DNA of 64,000 bases from contig JAFRMR010000013.1 in assembly GCA_017430535.1 (NCBI GenBank), positions 124,001 through 188,000 of the forward strand. The letters are read 5' to 3'. Under the pieces are notes generated by a model. That model made no database searches. It was not told where the DNA came from and saw only the letters and a program-made list of their open reading frames with translations. The position numbers were made by a program, and so were the translations under genes. The stretch is from Clostridia bacterium. Its GTDB lineage: Bacteria; Bacillota; Clostridia; Oscillospirales; Acutalibacteraceae. Numbering within the stretch: the stretch's first letter is position 1; each line of letters begins with the position of its first letter. This document shows positions 33,022 to 41,365 of this stretch, one piece after another.

Positions 33022-33336
33022 ATGGCAGAGAAAAAAACAAGCTGCCCGGGTTGCTGCAAAAGGACAAAGGAGCGTTCCGATGAGGAATACAAAGCCCTTA
33101 TGAACAGGCTCAGCCGCATTGAGGGCCAGGTCAGAGGGCTTAAGAAGATGCTTGAGGAGAGCGCCTACTGCACGGATATTATCACACAGGCCGCCGCTGT
33201 AAGCGCCGCACTCAATTCCTTTAACCGTGAGCTTCTTTCAAATCACATTAAAACCTGTGTTTCCCGTGATATTAAAGAGGGCAAAACGGAAACGGTTGAT
33301 GATTTGCTTATAACATTGCAGAAGTTGGTGAAATAA
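33022..33336 (+). CDS. csoR: CsoR-type copper-sensing repressor
   Basis: 104 aa, all-helical DUF156 protein. The Cu(I) ligands Cys50, His75 and Cys79 (AYCTDI, NHIKTCV) match the canonical C-H-C set, and RLSRIEGQVRGLKKMLEE is the family hallmark. An extra Cys-rich N-terminus (CPGCCKRTKER) is present. It overlaps copA by one base (TAATG), so repressor and pump are translationally coupled. The operator lies in its own promoter. Autoregulation and copper induction follow from family knowledge. Confidence 0.93.
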   Translation: MAEKKTSCPGCCKRTKERSDEEYKALMNRLSRIEGQVRGLKKMLEESAYCTDIITQAAAVSAALNSFNRELLSNHIKTCVSRDIKEGKTETVDDLLITLQKLVK

Positions 33337-35840
33337 TGGAACAGTATAATATTACGGGTATGAGCTGCGCCGCCTGCTCCGCCAGGGTTGAAAAAGCCGT
33401 GAGCTCGGTGGAGGGTGTAACCGCCTGCAGCGTAAACCTGCTGACGAATTCCATGGGGGTTGAAGGCAGCGCCCCTGCGGAAGAGATAATAAAAGCCGTA
33501 ACCGCCGCAGGTTACGGAGCTTCGCTGAAAAACCCGGAGAGCTCTGCAAAAAACAGGGCGGATGAACTGGAAGATAAGGAAACACCCCGGCTTATAAAGC
33601 GGCTTATTGTTTCCCTTGTTATTCTTCTGCCCCTTATGTATATTGCCATGCTCCATAATATGCTGCATACACCTCTGCCCTCGTTTTTAAGTGAAAACCC
33701 GGTTTATACGGGCCTTGCGCAGATGATACTTGCGGCAGCTGTTATGGTTATAAACAGAAAGTTTTTCATAAACGGTTTCAGGGGTGTGCTGCACGGAGCC
33801 CCCAATATGGATACCCTTGTTGCTCTCGGTTCCGGAGTATCTTTTGTTTACAGTGCGGTTCTGCTTTTTCAGATGATTGCCGCAGGCAAAGAGCAGGCTC
33901 ACGAAATGCTCCACGGCCTCTATTTTGAATCCGCCGCAATGATTCTTACCCTTATCACTCTGGGCAAAACCCTTGAATCCTATTCAAAGGGCCGCACCAC
34001 CGATGCACTCAAAGGTCTTATTTCACTCGCTCCCGAAACCGCTTCCGTAATAAGAGACGGTAAGGAATACACCGTTCCCGTTGCCGAAGTGCTTAAAGGG
34101 GATATTTTCATTGTAAGACCCGGGGAGAGCATACCCGTGGACGGAAAGGTGATTGAGGGCATAAGCTCTGCGGATGAGTCCGCGGTTACAGGGGAAAGTA
34201 TGCCTGTGGATAAAGCCCCGGGGGACAGTGTCACCTGCGCCACCATAAATAAATCAGGCTACCTTAAATGCGAGGCCCTGCGGGTGGGTGAGGATACAAC
34301 CCTTGCCCGCATAATCAAAACAGTTTCGGATGCCTCCGCCACAAAAGCCCCCATTGCCAAAACGGCGGATAAAGTTGCCGGGGTATTTGTGCCGGCGGTT
34401 ATTGCGGTTGCTGTTATTACTTTTATCTGCTGGCTCATTGCCGGGCAGAGTTTCGGCTTTTCCCTCACAAGGGGAATATCCGTGCTGGTTATCAGCTGCC
34501 CCTGCGCCCTGGGCCTTGCCACACCTGTTGCGGTTATGGTGGGCAGCGGCAAAGGAGCAAAAAACGGCATTCTTTTCAAAACCGCCGCTTCCCTTGAAGA
34601 AGCGGGCAGGGTTCAGATAGTTGCTTTTGATAAAACCGGCACCCTTACCGAAGGTAGGCCCGCCGTTACCGATATTATCCCCGCACCGGGGGTTGACCGG
34701 GATGAACTTATAAAATACGCAGCGGCTCTTGAAATGAAAAGCGAACATCCCCTTGCCCTTGCGGTAACCGAATATATTAAAGATACGGAAATTCAGCTTC
34801 CCGAGGTTTCGGATTTCACTGCCCTGCCCGGTAACGGGCTTACGGGACTTACAGGGAGCCAAAAGCTCTGCGGCGGCAGTTTCGCTTATATATCTTCTGT
34901 TACCGCCGTGACTGCGGAAACAGAAAGCACGGTGAATTCCCTTGCGGAAGCCGGCAAAACCCCGCTGCTGTTTGCCCTTGGCGATAAACTTCTCGGCATA
35001 ATTGCTGTTGCGGATAAGGTTAAAAAAGAGAGCGCCGGTGCTGTTGCCCGGCTTAAAAATATGGGCATAAAAACAGTTATGCTTACCGGCGATAACAGCC
35101 GCACCGCAAAGGCAATTGGAGAAAAAGCCGGGGTGGATAAAGTCTATGCCGGCCTTATGCCCGAGGATAAAGAAAAGATTATCAAAGCCCTTTGCGAGTG
35201 CGGTAAAACCGCAATGGTGGGCGACGGCATCAACGATGCCCCCGCCCTCACAAGGGCGGATCTCGGCGTTGCTGTTGAAACAGGCACGGATATTGCCCTT
35301 GATGCGGCGGATACGGTGCTGATGAACAGCAATATTATGGATGTGCCTGCTCTTATACGGCTTTCAAGGCGCACCCTGCTTAATATCAAAGAAAACCTGT
35401 TCTGGGCGTTCATATATAATATAATCGGCATACCCGTTGCCGCAGGGCTGCTTATACCCTTTACCGGCCTTACCCTCAGCCCTATGTTCGGGGCGGCGGC
35501 AATGAGCTTGTCAAGCTTCTGCGTTGTGTCAAATGCCCTCAGGCTTAATTTTATCAATATCTATTCACCCGATAAAGACAGAAAAAGAAAGCCCGTAAGC
35601 ATTGATTTTACGGGCCTTGAGAATAAGGAGGAAAAAACTATGACAAAGGTATTCAATGTTGAAGGTATGATGTGCCCCCACTGCGAGGCAAGGGTAAAGC
35701 AGGCAATCGAGGCCCTTCCCGGGGTTGAGAGCGCCGTTCCCTCCCACGAAGAGGGCAGGGTTACCGTAAACTGTACCGCAGAGGCGGCGGATGAAATAAT
35801 TGCAAAAGCAATAACCGATGCAGGTTATAAAGTAATATAG
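33336..35840 (+). CDS. copA: Cu(I)-exporting P-type ATPase with N- and C-terminal HMA domains
   Basis: Pumps cytosolic Cu(I) out. 834 aa: an N-terminal HMA (GMSCAACSARVEKA, Cys11/Cys14), eight transmembrane helices, the TGES actuator motif, the CPC channel motif (ISCPCALGLATP), phosphorylation motif DKTGTLT, HP locus (EHPLA) and MVGDGINDAPAL. A flexible linker (about 755-768) then leads to a second HMA with GMMCPHCEARVKQA. CopA usually carries its HMAs at the N-terminus, so the C-terminal one is a fused CopZ. A separate in-frame start with its own ribosome site at 35640 could also make free CopZ. Confidence 0.95.
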   Translation: MEQYNITGMSCAACSARVEKAVSSVEGVTACSVNLLTNSMGVEGSAPAEEIIKAVTAAGYGASLKNPESSAKNRADELEDKETPRLIKRLIVSLVILLPLMYIAMLHNMLHTPLPSFLSENPVYTGLAQMILAAAVMVINRKFFINGFRGVLHGAPNMDTLVALGSGVSFVYSAVLLFQMIAAGKEQAHEMLHGLYFESAAMILTLITLGKTLESYSKGRTTDALKGLISLAPETASVIRDGKEYTVPVAEVLKGDIFIVRPGESIPVDGKVIEGISSADESAVTGESMPVDKAPGDSVTCATINKSGYLKCEALRVGEDTTLARIIKTVSDASATKAPIAKTADKVAGVFVPAVIAVAVITFICWLIAGQSFGFSLTRGISVLVISCPCALGLATPVAVMVGSGKGAKNGILFKTAASLEEAGRVQIVAFDKTGTLTEGRPAVTDIIPAPGVDRDELIKYAAALEMKSEHPLALAVTEYIKDTEIQLPEVSDFTALPGNGLTGLTGSQKLCGGSFAYISSVTAVTAETESTVNSLAEAGKTPLLFALGDKLLGIIAVADKVKKESAGAVARLKNMGIKTVMLTGDNSRTAKAIGEKAGVDKVYAGLMPEDKEKIIKALCECGKTAMVGDGINDAPALTRADLGVAVETGTDIALDAADTVLMNSNIMDVPALIRLSRRTLLNIKENLFWAFIYNIIGIPVAAGLLIPFTGLTLSPMFGAAAMSLSSFCVVSNALRLNFINIYSPDKDRKRKPVSIDFTGLENKEEKTMTKVFNVEGMMCPHCEARVKQAIEALPGVESAVPSHEEGRVTVNCTAEAADEIIAKAITDAGYKVI
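35640..35840 (+). CDS. copZ: CopZ-like copper chaperone, possible internal start within copA
   Basis: A 66-aa HMA protein starting MTKVFNVEGMMCPHCEA, with Cys11 and Cys14 as Cu(I) ligands. It shares the copA frame and stop codon. AAGGAGG lies 8 bp before ATG 35640, an ideal site that need not exist inside a coding region. I infer dual output: a full CopA-CopZ fusion plus soluble chaperone. Alternatively the site is a relic of a recent gene fusion and is masked. Confidence 0.6.
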   Translation: MTKVFNVEGMMCPHCEARVKQAIEALPGVESAVPSHEEGRVTVNCTAEAADEIIAKAITDAGYKVI

Positions 35841-35842
35841 TA

Positions 35843-35871
35843 TTGAAGCGTATAATACTGTGTGATATACT
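35843..35871 (+). promoter_or_regulatory. Candidate promoter of the 35905 gene
   Basis: TTGAAG (35843-35848), 17 bp, TATACT (35866-35871), starting right after the copA stop. Confidence 0.45.
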
Positions 35872-35904
35872 CTAAAGGTAAAATACTTTTATCCGGAGTG
35901 AATT

Positions 35905-36825
35905 ATGACTGTTTTATCCGAACACTTTCTCAATATGGAAAAATGGGGAGATTTTCCCGAAAGCTCTCTGGAGGAAATCAATAACGCCGCAAAGCTTATT
36001 GATGAAAACCCCGATGTAAGCAAGCTGTTTTCAAAGCTTGTCAAGAAGTATATGTCCGCCCATCCCCGCCACCTGGGCAGTATTTACCTGCCGCAGCTCA
36101 AGGCGGTTGAAAAGAGCACCGGGCTCCACGAATACACCGTAAATTTTCTTTACATTATGGCCTGCAGTGAAATACTCCACGAAAGGTATAAGGAAAAGGG
36201 AATTGACGAGGAGATATTCCGGGGCATTGCAAAGGATTTCCGCTGCAAGCTTATTGAGTGCATAGAGTGCGAGCGGGTTACAGGCACCTTTGTTGCGGAC
36301 TGGAACGACGGCTTTTTCAGCATGAACCGTTTTCCTCTGGGCAGGTTTCAGTTTGAGTATTCCGATTTTGACCGCAACTATATTACCGAAGGCGGCATAA
36401 AAATCAAAAGGGGGCAGAAATGCCTCAATATGCACATACCCTCTCTGGGCACTTCAATTACGGATGATATAAGGCTGGATTCCTATAAAAGGGCCTATGA
36501 TTTCTTCCCCGGTGTCCGTATGAAAAACGGTCTGCTGCCCGTGCAGTGCAGCTCCTGGCTCCTTTTCCCCGCCCACAGGCAGATGCTCCCCGAAACCTCA
36601 AACATCATAAAGTTTATGAATGATTTTGAAATATACGAGAGCAAAACCAGGGATAATTTCAATGATGACTGGAGAATCTGGGGTCACTACTCCGACCTGC
36701 CCCTTGAGGAAAGGCCGGCAGATACTTCCCTGCGCAAGGGATATAAAGACTGGATGATGGCAGGCAACAAAACCGGCTACGGCAGGGGAATATTATTCTT
36801 TGACGGTGAAAAAATCGTAAAATAA
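35905..36825 (+). CDS. Acyltransferase-domain protein (NAT_N/GNAT_C type)
   Basis: 306 aa, cytosolic. It resembles the two-part N-acyltransferase-like proteins of Firmicutes: a helical N-domain up to about residue 120, then a GNAT-like half with GRFQFEYSDFD, LNMHIPSLGTSITDD and SWLLFPAHRQMLPETSNIIKFM. The typical P-loop of acetyltransferases is not obvious to me, so activity is uncertain. The neighbouring 18-bp spacing to a carbohydrate esterase suggests co-expression. The substrate is unknown. Confidence 0.65.
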   Translation: MTVLSEHFLNMEKWGDFPESSLEEINNAAKLIDENPDVSKLFSKLVKKYMSAHPRHLGSIYLPQLKAVEKSTGLHEYTVNFLYIMACSEILHERYKEKGIDEEIFRGIAKDFRCKLIECIECERVTGTFVADWNDGFFSMNRFPLGRFQFEYSDFDRNYITEGGIKIKRGQKCLNMHIPSLGTSITDDIRLDSYKRAYDFFPGVRMKNGLLPVQCSSWLLFPAHRQMLPETSNIIKFMNDFEIYESKTRDNFNDDWRIWGHYSDLPLEERPADTSLRKGYKDWMMAGNKTGYGRGILFFDGEKIVK

Positions 36826-36842
36826 AATCGGAGGGTAGCAAA

Positions 36843-37883
36843 ATGAAGTTCAGCCCGGATATTCTCACATTAAAAGACGGCACACAGGCAGATACTCCTG
36901 AAAAATTCGCCCTCAGGCGGGCGGAGATGCTGGATATCCTTGCCCGGGAGGAATACGGGTATATTCCGGAATTCAAAGGTGAAGTATCAGCTCAGGTAAT
37001 AAAAAGCAGTGATGACAGAATCTGCGCAGGCCACGGCTCTCTTGAAGAAATAACCGTAAGCTTTGATGCGGAGAAGGGAAGGTTCTCCTTCCCCCTTAAG
37101 CTTATTATGCCCGTGGGGGTGAAAAATCCCCCCTTGTTTCTGCTAATCAATTTCAGGCAGGAGATTTATGATAAATACATCCCCCTTGAGGAGATAATTG
37201 ACCGGGGCTTTGCCGTTGCGGTTATTTATTATCAGGATATCACAAGCGATGACGGTGATATGGCAAACGGCCTTGCGGGGCTTTACACAAGGCCCACGGA
37301 CGGCACCGGTTTCGGCAAAATATCCCTCTGGGCTTTTGCATTGAGCCGGGCGGCGGATTATCTTTTCACAAGGGATGATTTTGATAAAGAAAATGTTGCG
37401 GTTATCGGCCACTCCCGCCTCGGCAAAACAGCCCTGTGGTGCGGGGCCAATGACAGCCGCTTTGACTATGTGCTTTCAAACTGCTCCGGCTGCGGCGGCG
37501 CCGCTTATGAAAAAGGCAAGCGCCCCGAAGCGGAAACCATTGAGCACATGAATAAAGTTTTCCCCTTCTGGTTCTGCGAAAACAGGCAGAAATATGCCGG
37601 TAGGGAGGATGAGATGCCCTTTGACCAGCATTTTTTAATCGGGGCATCCGCAGGGCGCAGGGTTCTGGTTGAATCCGCCACCGAGGATCTCTGGGCGGAT
37701 CCGCAGGCGGAGGAGCGCTCCTGCATAGGGGCAAAGCCTGCCTTTGATATTGCCGGGGGCGAGGCCGTGCACCATATAAGGCACGGCAAGCATTTCCTTT
37801 CCCGCAACGATTGGAATTTTTATATGGATTATATATCCCGCACAATAAATTCAGGGGGAACCGATAATGAAAAACAATATTAA
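36843..37883 (+). CDS. CE15-like (glucuronoyl esterase family) alpha/beta hydrolase
   Basis: 346 aa, no signal peptide. The nucleophile elbow GHSRLGKTALWCGANDSRF (Ser191) is the CE15-type G-x-SRxGK motif. A Glu/Asp after VESATEDLWADPQ and the late histidine in VHHIRHGKHFL complete the likely triad. CE15 enzymes cleave glucuronoyl esters between lignin and xylan; a cytosolic form would act on imported fragments, and related acetyl-esterases share this fold. The start ATG has GGAGGG. It overlaps the following phosphoesterase by 17 bp. Confidence 0.78.
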   Translation: MKFSPDILTLKDGTQADTPEKFALRRAEMLDILAREEYGYIPEFKGEVSAQVIKSSDDRICAGHGSLEEITVSFDAEKGRFSFPLKLIMPVGVKNPPLFLLINFRQEIYDKYIPLEEIIDRGFAVAVIYYQDITSDDGDMANGLAGLYTRPTDGTGFGKISLWAFALSRAADYLFTRDDFDKENVAVIGHSRLGKTALWCGANDSRFDYVLSNCSGCGGAAYEKGKRPEAETIEHMNKVFPFWFCENRQKYAGREDEMPFDQHFLIGASAGRRVLVESATEDLWADPQAEERSCIGAKPAFDIAGGEAVHHIRHGKHFLSRNDWNFYMDYISRTINSGGTDNEKQY

Positions 37884-38835
37884 CGATTTAACCTTTCAGG
37901 GCATGAAAAAGGCCCTTGATATGGTTGAGATTAAATCACCGGGCACCGATGACCCCCTTGTTGTTGACCCGGCAGCGGCCCTCACCTTTGCCGCCTGGGG
38001 AGATCCGCAGATTTCTTCTGTTTCTCCTCTCAGGTCCGCAAGGCTTGCCGCCGCCTGTGAGGACTTATCAAATGCGGAAGGTACCCTTGATGCTCTTGTG
38101 CTGCTGGGGGATATAACCGAATTCGGCAGGAAGTGCGAATACGATATGGCGGGGGATATTATCGGCGGCGCATCCGAAAAATTCAGAAATTTCCTCTGCG
38201 TTTCCGGCAACCACGATGTGCGTATGCGCCCCCATAAAAAGCAGCTTGCAAAGTTTGAAAACTTTGTGCTGGGCGTTCGAGGGGGCAGGGTATCCGGCAG
38301 CGGAAAATACTGGTTTTCCTATGATATAAACGGCTATAAGATGATAATGATGGGTACGGATTTTACCGCCTTTGAGGGCACTTTCCTGAGCAAAGCCCAG
38401 CTTGAGTGGCTTGATAAGGAGCTGAGCAGCTGTGAAAAAGGCAATCCCGTATTCATCTTTAACCATCAGACTCTTCAAAAAACCAACGGTCTGCCCGTAA
38501 CCTGGCTCGGCAAGGGGGCCTGGCGCGGCTCCGTTGGCTGGCAGAATGACAAGCTTGCGGATATCCTTTCAAAATATAAAAATGTTTACTATATCACCGG
38601 CCACCTTCACTACGGTGTAAGCAGATATAATTTTGAGGACTGCGGCAATTTCAAAGCCCTGTCCGTACCTACGGTGGGGGTTGTGAACCACGGTGATTTC
38701 AGCTCCGACAGCCAGGGATATGTGGTTTCTGTTTATGATGATAAAGTTGTTATCAGAGCCCGCCTTTTCGGCGACGGAAAGTGGGTGGACAGCACCCTCC
38801 CGGGAGCTTATATAGAAGTGCCTGTAGAAAAATGA
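37867..38835 (+). CDS. Cytosolic metallophosphoesterase
   Basis: 322-aa calcineurin-like phosphoesterase. Metal ligands sit in AWGDPQ, LLGDITEFG, VSGNHDVRM, FNHQTL and YYITGHLHYG. No signal peptide is present. The substrate cannot be named; such enzymes cleave phosphomono- or diesters, including cyclic nucleotides. The start overlaps the CE15-like gene by 17 bp, which implies coupled expression with the acyltransferase and esterase. Confidence 0.82.
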   Translation: MKNNINDLTFQGMKKALDMVEIKSPGTDDPLVVDPAAALTFAAWGDPQISSVSPLRSARLAAACEDLSNAEGTLDALVLLGDITEFGRKCEYDMAGDIIGGASEKFRNFLCVSGNHDVRMRPHKKQLAKFENFVLGVRGGRVSGSGKYWFSYDINGYKMIMMGTDFTAFEGTFLSKAQLEWLDKELSSCEKGNPVFIFNHQTLQKTNGLPVTWLGKGAWRGSVGWQNDKLADILSKYKNVYYITGHLHYGVSRYNFEDCGNFKALSVPTVGVVNHGDFSSDSQGYVVSVYDDKVVIRARLFGDGKWVDSTLPGAYIEVPVEK

Positions 38836-38851
38836 AAAAAAGTAATAAAAT

Positions 38852-38887
38852 ACCCCCTGCGGTTTATAAAACCGCAGGGGTGTTTTT
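38852..38887 (+). terminator. Terminator of the 35905-38835 operon
   Basis: CCCCTGCGGTTT / AAACCGCAGGGG with a short loop, then GTGTTTTT. Confidence 0.9.
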
Positions 38888-38941
38888 ATGTCAATATATA
38901 TATATCACTATAATCCGGAGCAAAGCGACCGAGACTTGTTC

Positions 38942-38969
38942 CTTATTCCTTATCACTTATTACTTATTA
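38942..38969 (-). repeat. Four tandem copies of a 7-bp unit at the FGGY stop codon
   Basis: The heptad CTTATTA (first two copies vary in the last bases) is repeated four times without spacers and runs into the stop codon of the FGGY kinase. It is too short for a CRISPR or ordinary minisatellite. A second four-copy heptad run with another sequence lies at 63478. Confidence 0.7.
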
Positions 38970-40547
38970 TATTTCCGCCGCGGCTTTTTCTGCGGCAAGG
39001 CCTTTTTTGTAAAGCTCAATATACTTTGCAAAGCCGTCAATATCCTCCTGTGAGGGGGCAACCTCAAAGGATTCCTGATTGCCGAATACCGAGGAGTCAA
39101 GGTAGTCTTCAAGGGACTGGCCCGGCTTTTTATTCAGCATGTAATTTGCCAGCACTGCCATACCCCAGGGGCCGCCTTCGCCGGCGGTTTTCATAACCGA
39201 AACCGGGGCGCCAAGAGCCGCCGCCATAACGGTCTGGCCGGCAACCGGAGCTTTGAAATATCCGCCGTGGCCAAGGATGCGGTCAATTTTAACATTTTCG
39301 CCCTCAAGTATTTCCATGCCGATGCTCAGGGTTGCAACTGCCGAGCAGAGCAGGTTGCGGGCAAAGTTTTCCGGGGTGAAGCGGCTGTCGGTGGTCCTGA
39401 AATAAAGGGGCTTGCCTTCATCAAGGTCGGTGATTACTTCGCCTGAAATATAGTTGTAGCCCGCAATTCCTCCGCAGTCCTTTTCGCCGGAGAGGGCAAG
39501 CTCAAATATCTTATCAAGGGTTTTGTATATATTTGTATCCGCTCCCAGGGCCTTGCTCATGGAGCAGAACATATTTGCCCAGGCATCAATCTCATTGCTG
39601 CAGTTGTTGCCGTGAACCATTGCAACGGGCCTGCCCCCCGGGGTGGTAACCATATCAATCTCCGGGTAAAGCTTTGACAGGGCCTTTTCAAGCACAACCA
39701 TAAGGAAGATTGAGGTGCCGGCGGAAACATTTCCGGTTCTCTCTGCCACGGAGTTGGTGGCAACCATACCGGTGCCTGCGTCGCCCTCCGGCGGGCAGAA
39801 GGGTACGCCTGCCCCGAATTCCCCTGTGGGATCAAGCAGCAGGGCGCCCTCTTCTGTAAGGCAGCCCGCTTTTTCGCCGGCAACAAGAACCTTGGGCAGT
39901 ATATCCCTTAAACTCCATAGGTAGTCCTTTGTTTTTTCGCCGAAAAGGGCAAGCATTTTTTCATCATAATCATTTTTGGTGCTGTCAATGGGGAACATAC
40001 CGCTGGCTTCGCCTATGCCTATTACATTTTCGCCGGTAAGGCGGTAATGGATATATGAGGCCAGGGTGTGAAGGGAGGCAATATCCTTAACATGCCCTTC
40101 GCCGTTTTGCATTGCCCTGTAAAGGTGGGCTATGCTCCAGCGCTGGGGAATGTTGAAATCAAACAGAGCGCTCAGCTCTTCCGCCGCCTTTGCGGTAATG
40201 GTATTTCTCCAGGTGCGGAACTCCGCAAGCTGATTGCCGTCCTTATCAAAGGGCAGGTAGCCGTGCATCATACCGCTTATGCCCATAGCTCCGCAGGAAA
40301 CCAGCTTAACGCCGTATTTATCTTCGGTATCTGCTTTCAGCTTTGCAAATGCGGCTTTAAGGCCGGTGAAAACCTCCTCAAGGGAGTAGGTCCATATCCC
40401 GTTTACATAGCTGTTTTCCCAGTCAAAGGAACCGGAGGCAAGGGGATTTGATTCAAAATCCGTAAGCACCGCTTTAATTCTTGTGGAGCCGAATTCAATG
40501 CCTATGCAGGTTTCGCCCCGGGTGATTTTATCTTTTATGTTATCCAT
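38967..40547 (-). CDS. FGGY-family carbohydrate kinase
   Basis: 526 aa. N-terminal IGIEFGSTRIKAVLTDF (phosphate loop), GAMGISGMMHG, and the C-terminal GHGGYFKAPVAGQTVMAAALGAPV are the FGGY signatures. It is likely to phosphorylate a pentulose such as L-ribulose or xylulose, but the family alone does not tell the sugar. It lies 11 bp after the HAD gene and after nadE in the same direction, so these three may be one transcript. The ATG at 40547 has AAGGAGA. Confidence 0.85.
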   Translation of the reverse strand: MDNIKDKITRGETCIGIEFGSTRIKAVLTDFESNPLASGSFDWENSYVNGIWTYSLEEVFTGLKAAFAKLKADTEDKYGVKLVSCGAMGISGMMHGYLPFDKDGNQLAEFRTWRNTITAKAAEELSALFDFNIPQRWSIAHLYRAMQNGEGHVKDIASLHTLASYIHYRLTGENVIGIGEASGMFPIDSTKNDYDEKMLALFGEKTKDYLWSLRDILPKVLVAGEKAGCLTEEGALLLDPTGEFGAGVPFCPPEGDAGTGMVATNSVAERTGNVSAGTSIFLMVVLEKALSKLYPEIDMVTTPGGRPVAMVHGNNCSNEIDAWANMFCSMSKALGADTNIYKTLDKIFELALSGEKDCGGIAGYNYISGEVITDLDEGKPLYFRTTDSRFTPENFARNLLCSAVATLSIGMEILEGENVKIDRILGHGGYFKAPVAGQTVMAAALGAPVSVMKTAGEGGPWGMAVLANYMLNKKPGQSLEDYLDSSVFGNQESFEVAPSQEDIDGFAKYIELYKKGLAAEKAAAEI

Positions 40548-40558
40548 AAGCTGTCTCC

Positions 40559-41365
40559 TTATTCCTCTTTCAGTATTATATCGTATATAAGCCGGGCAAC
40601 GCCGTCTTCATCATTGGAGGCGGTTATATACCCGCATTGGCTTTTAACGGAATCCCCGGCGTTTGCCATAGCAACCCCGAGACCCGCCGCCCTGAGCATG
40701 CTCAGGTCGTTTTCTCCGTCCCCTGCGGCAGCGGTTTCATCAAGGGTTATGCCGTAAAATCCGCAAAGCATTTCAAGGGCCCGGGCTTTGGAAACCTTTT
40801 TATTCATCAGCTCAAGAAAGCAGGGGTTTGATGTGCAGTAGGAAAGGGATGCAAATTTTTTCTTATCAAGGTCTTTTATATACTGCTGCACCTTCTCCGG
40901 GCTGTCATTCCAGATTATTTTTGTAACTCCCTGAGCTGCAAGGGCTTCGCAGTCTGTGAAAATCGTAGGTTCCATACCTGAGAGCCGGCCGTAATCAAGG
41001 CTTCTTTCGTTAATGAAATTTGTGTAGTATCTGTCCCGTGACCAGGCGCATACCGTAATGCCCCGCTCATTTGCTTTTTTAAGCAGCCAAAGGGCGTCGG
41101 AGTTTTCAAGGCCTTCATAATAGAGGAGCTTATCCTCTTTGGGGTCGTAAATCGCTGCGCCGTTGTAGGCAATAACCGGGCAGTTCAGTTCCCTGATGAA
41201 AGGGAAGCGCATAAGTGAGGGCACTGAACGGCCGGAAACTACTGCAAATCTTACACCCGCGTCCATGGCGTCGTTTATTGCCTGCAGGGTTATGCCGGAT
41301 ATATTGCTGCTGCTGTCAAGCAGGGTGCCGTCCATATCCGCGGCAAGCAGTCTGTACTTTGCCAT
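40559..41365 (-). CDS. Cof-type HAD-IIB sugar-phosphate phosphatase
   Basis: 268 aa. Motif I DMDGTLLDS holds the nucleophile Asp11 region, motif II is VVSGR, a C2 cap domain fills the middle, and motif IV is GDGENDLSML. Cof-type enzymes remove phosphate from sugar phosphates or cofactors. It overlaps the nadE stop by one base (TAATG), and the FGGY kinase gene follows 11 bp later. The exact substrate is unknown. Confidence 0.88.
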   Translation of the reverse strand: MAKYRLLAADMDGTLLDSSSNISGITLQAINDAMDAGVRFAVVSGRSVPSLMRFPFIRELNCPVIAYNGAAIYDPKEDKLLYYEGLENSDALWLLKKANERGITVCAWSRDRYYTNFINERSLDYGRLSGMEPTIFTDCEALAAQGVTKIIWNDSPEKVQQYIKDLDKKKFASLSYCTSNPCFLELMNKKVSKARALEMLCGFYGITLDETAAAGDGENDLSMLRAAGLGVAMANAGDSVKSQCGYITASNDEDGVARLIYDIILKEE

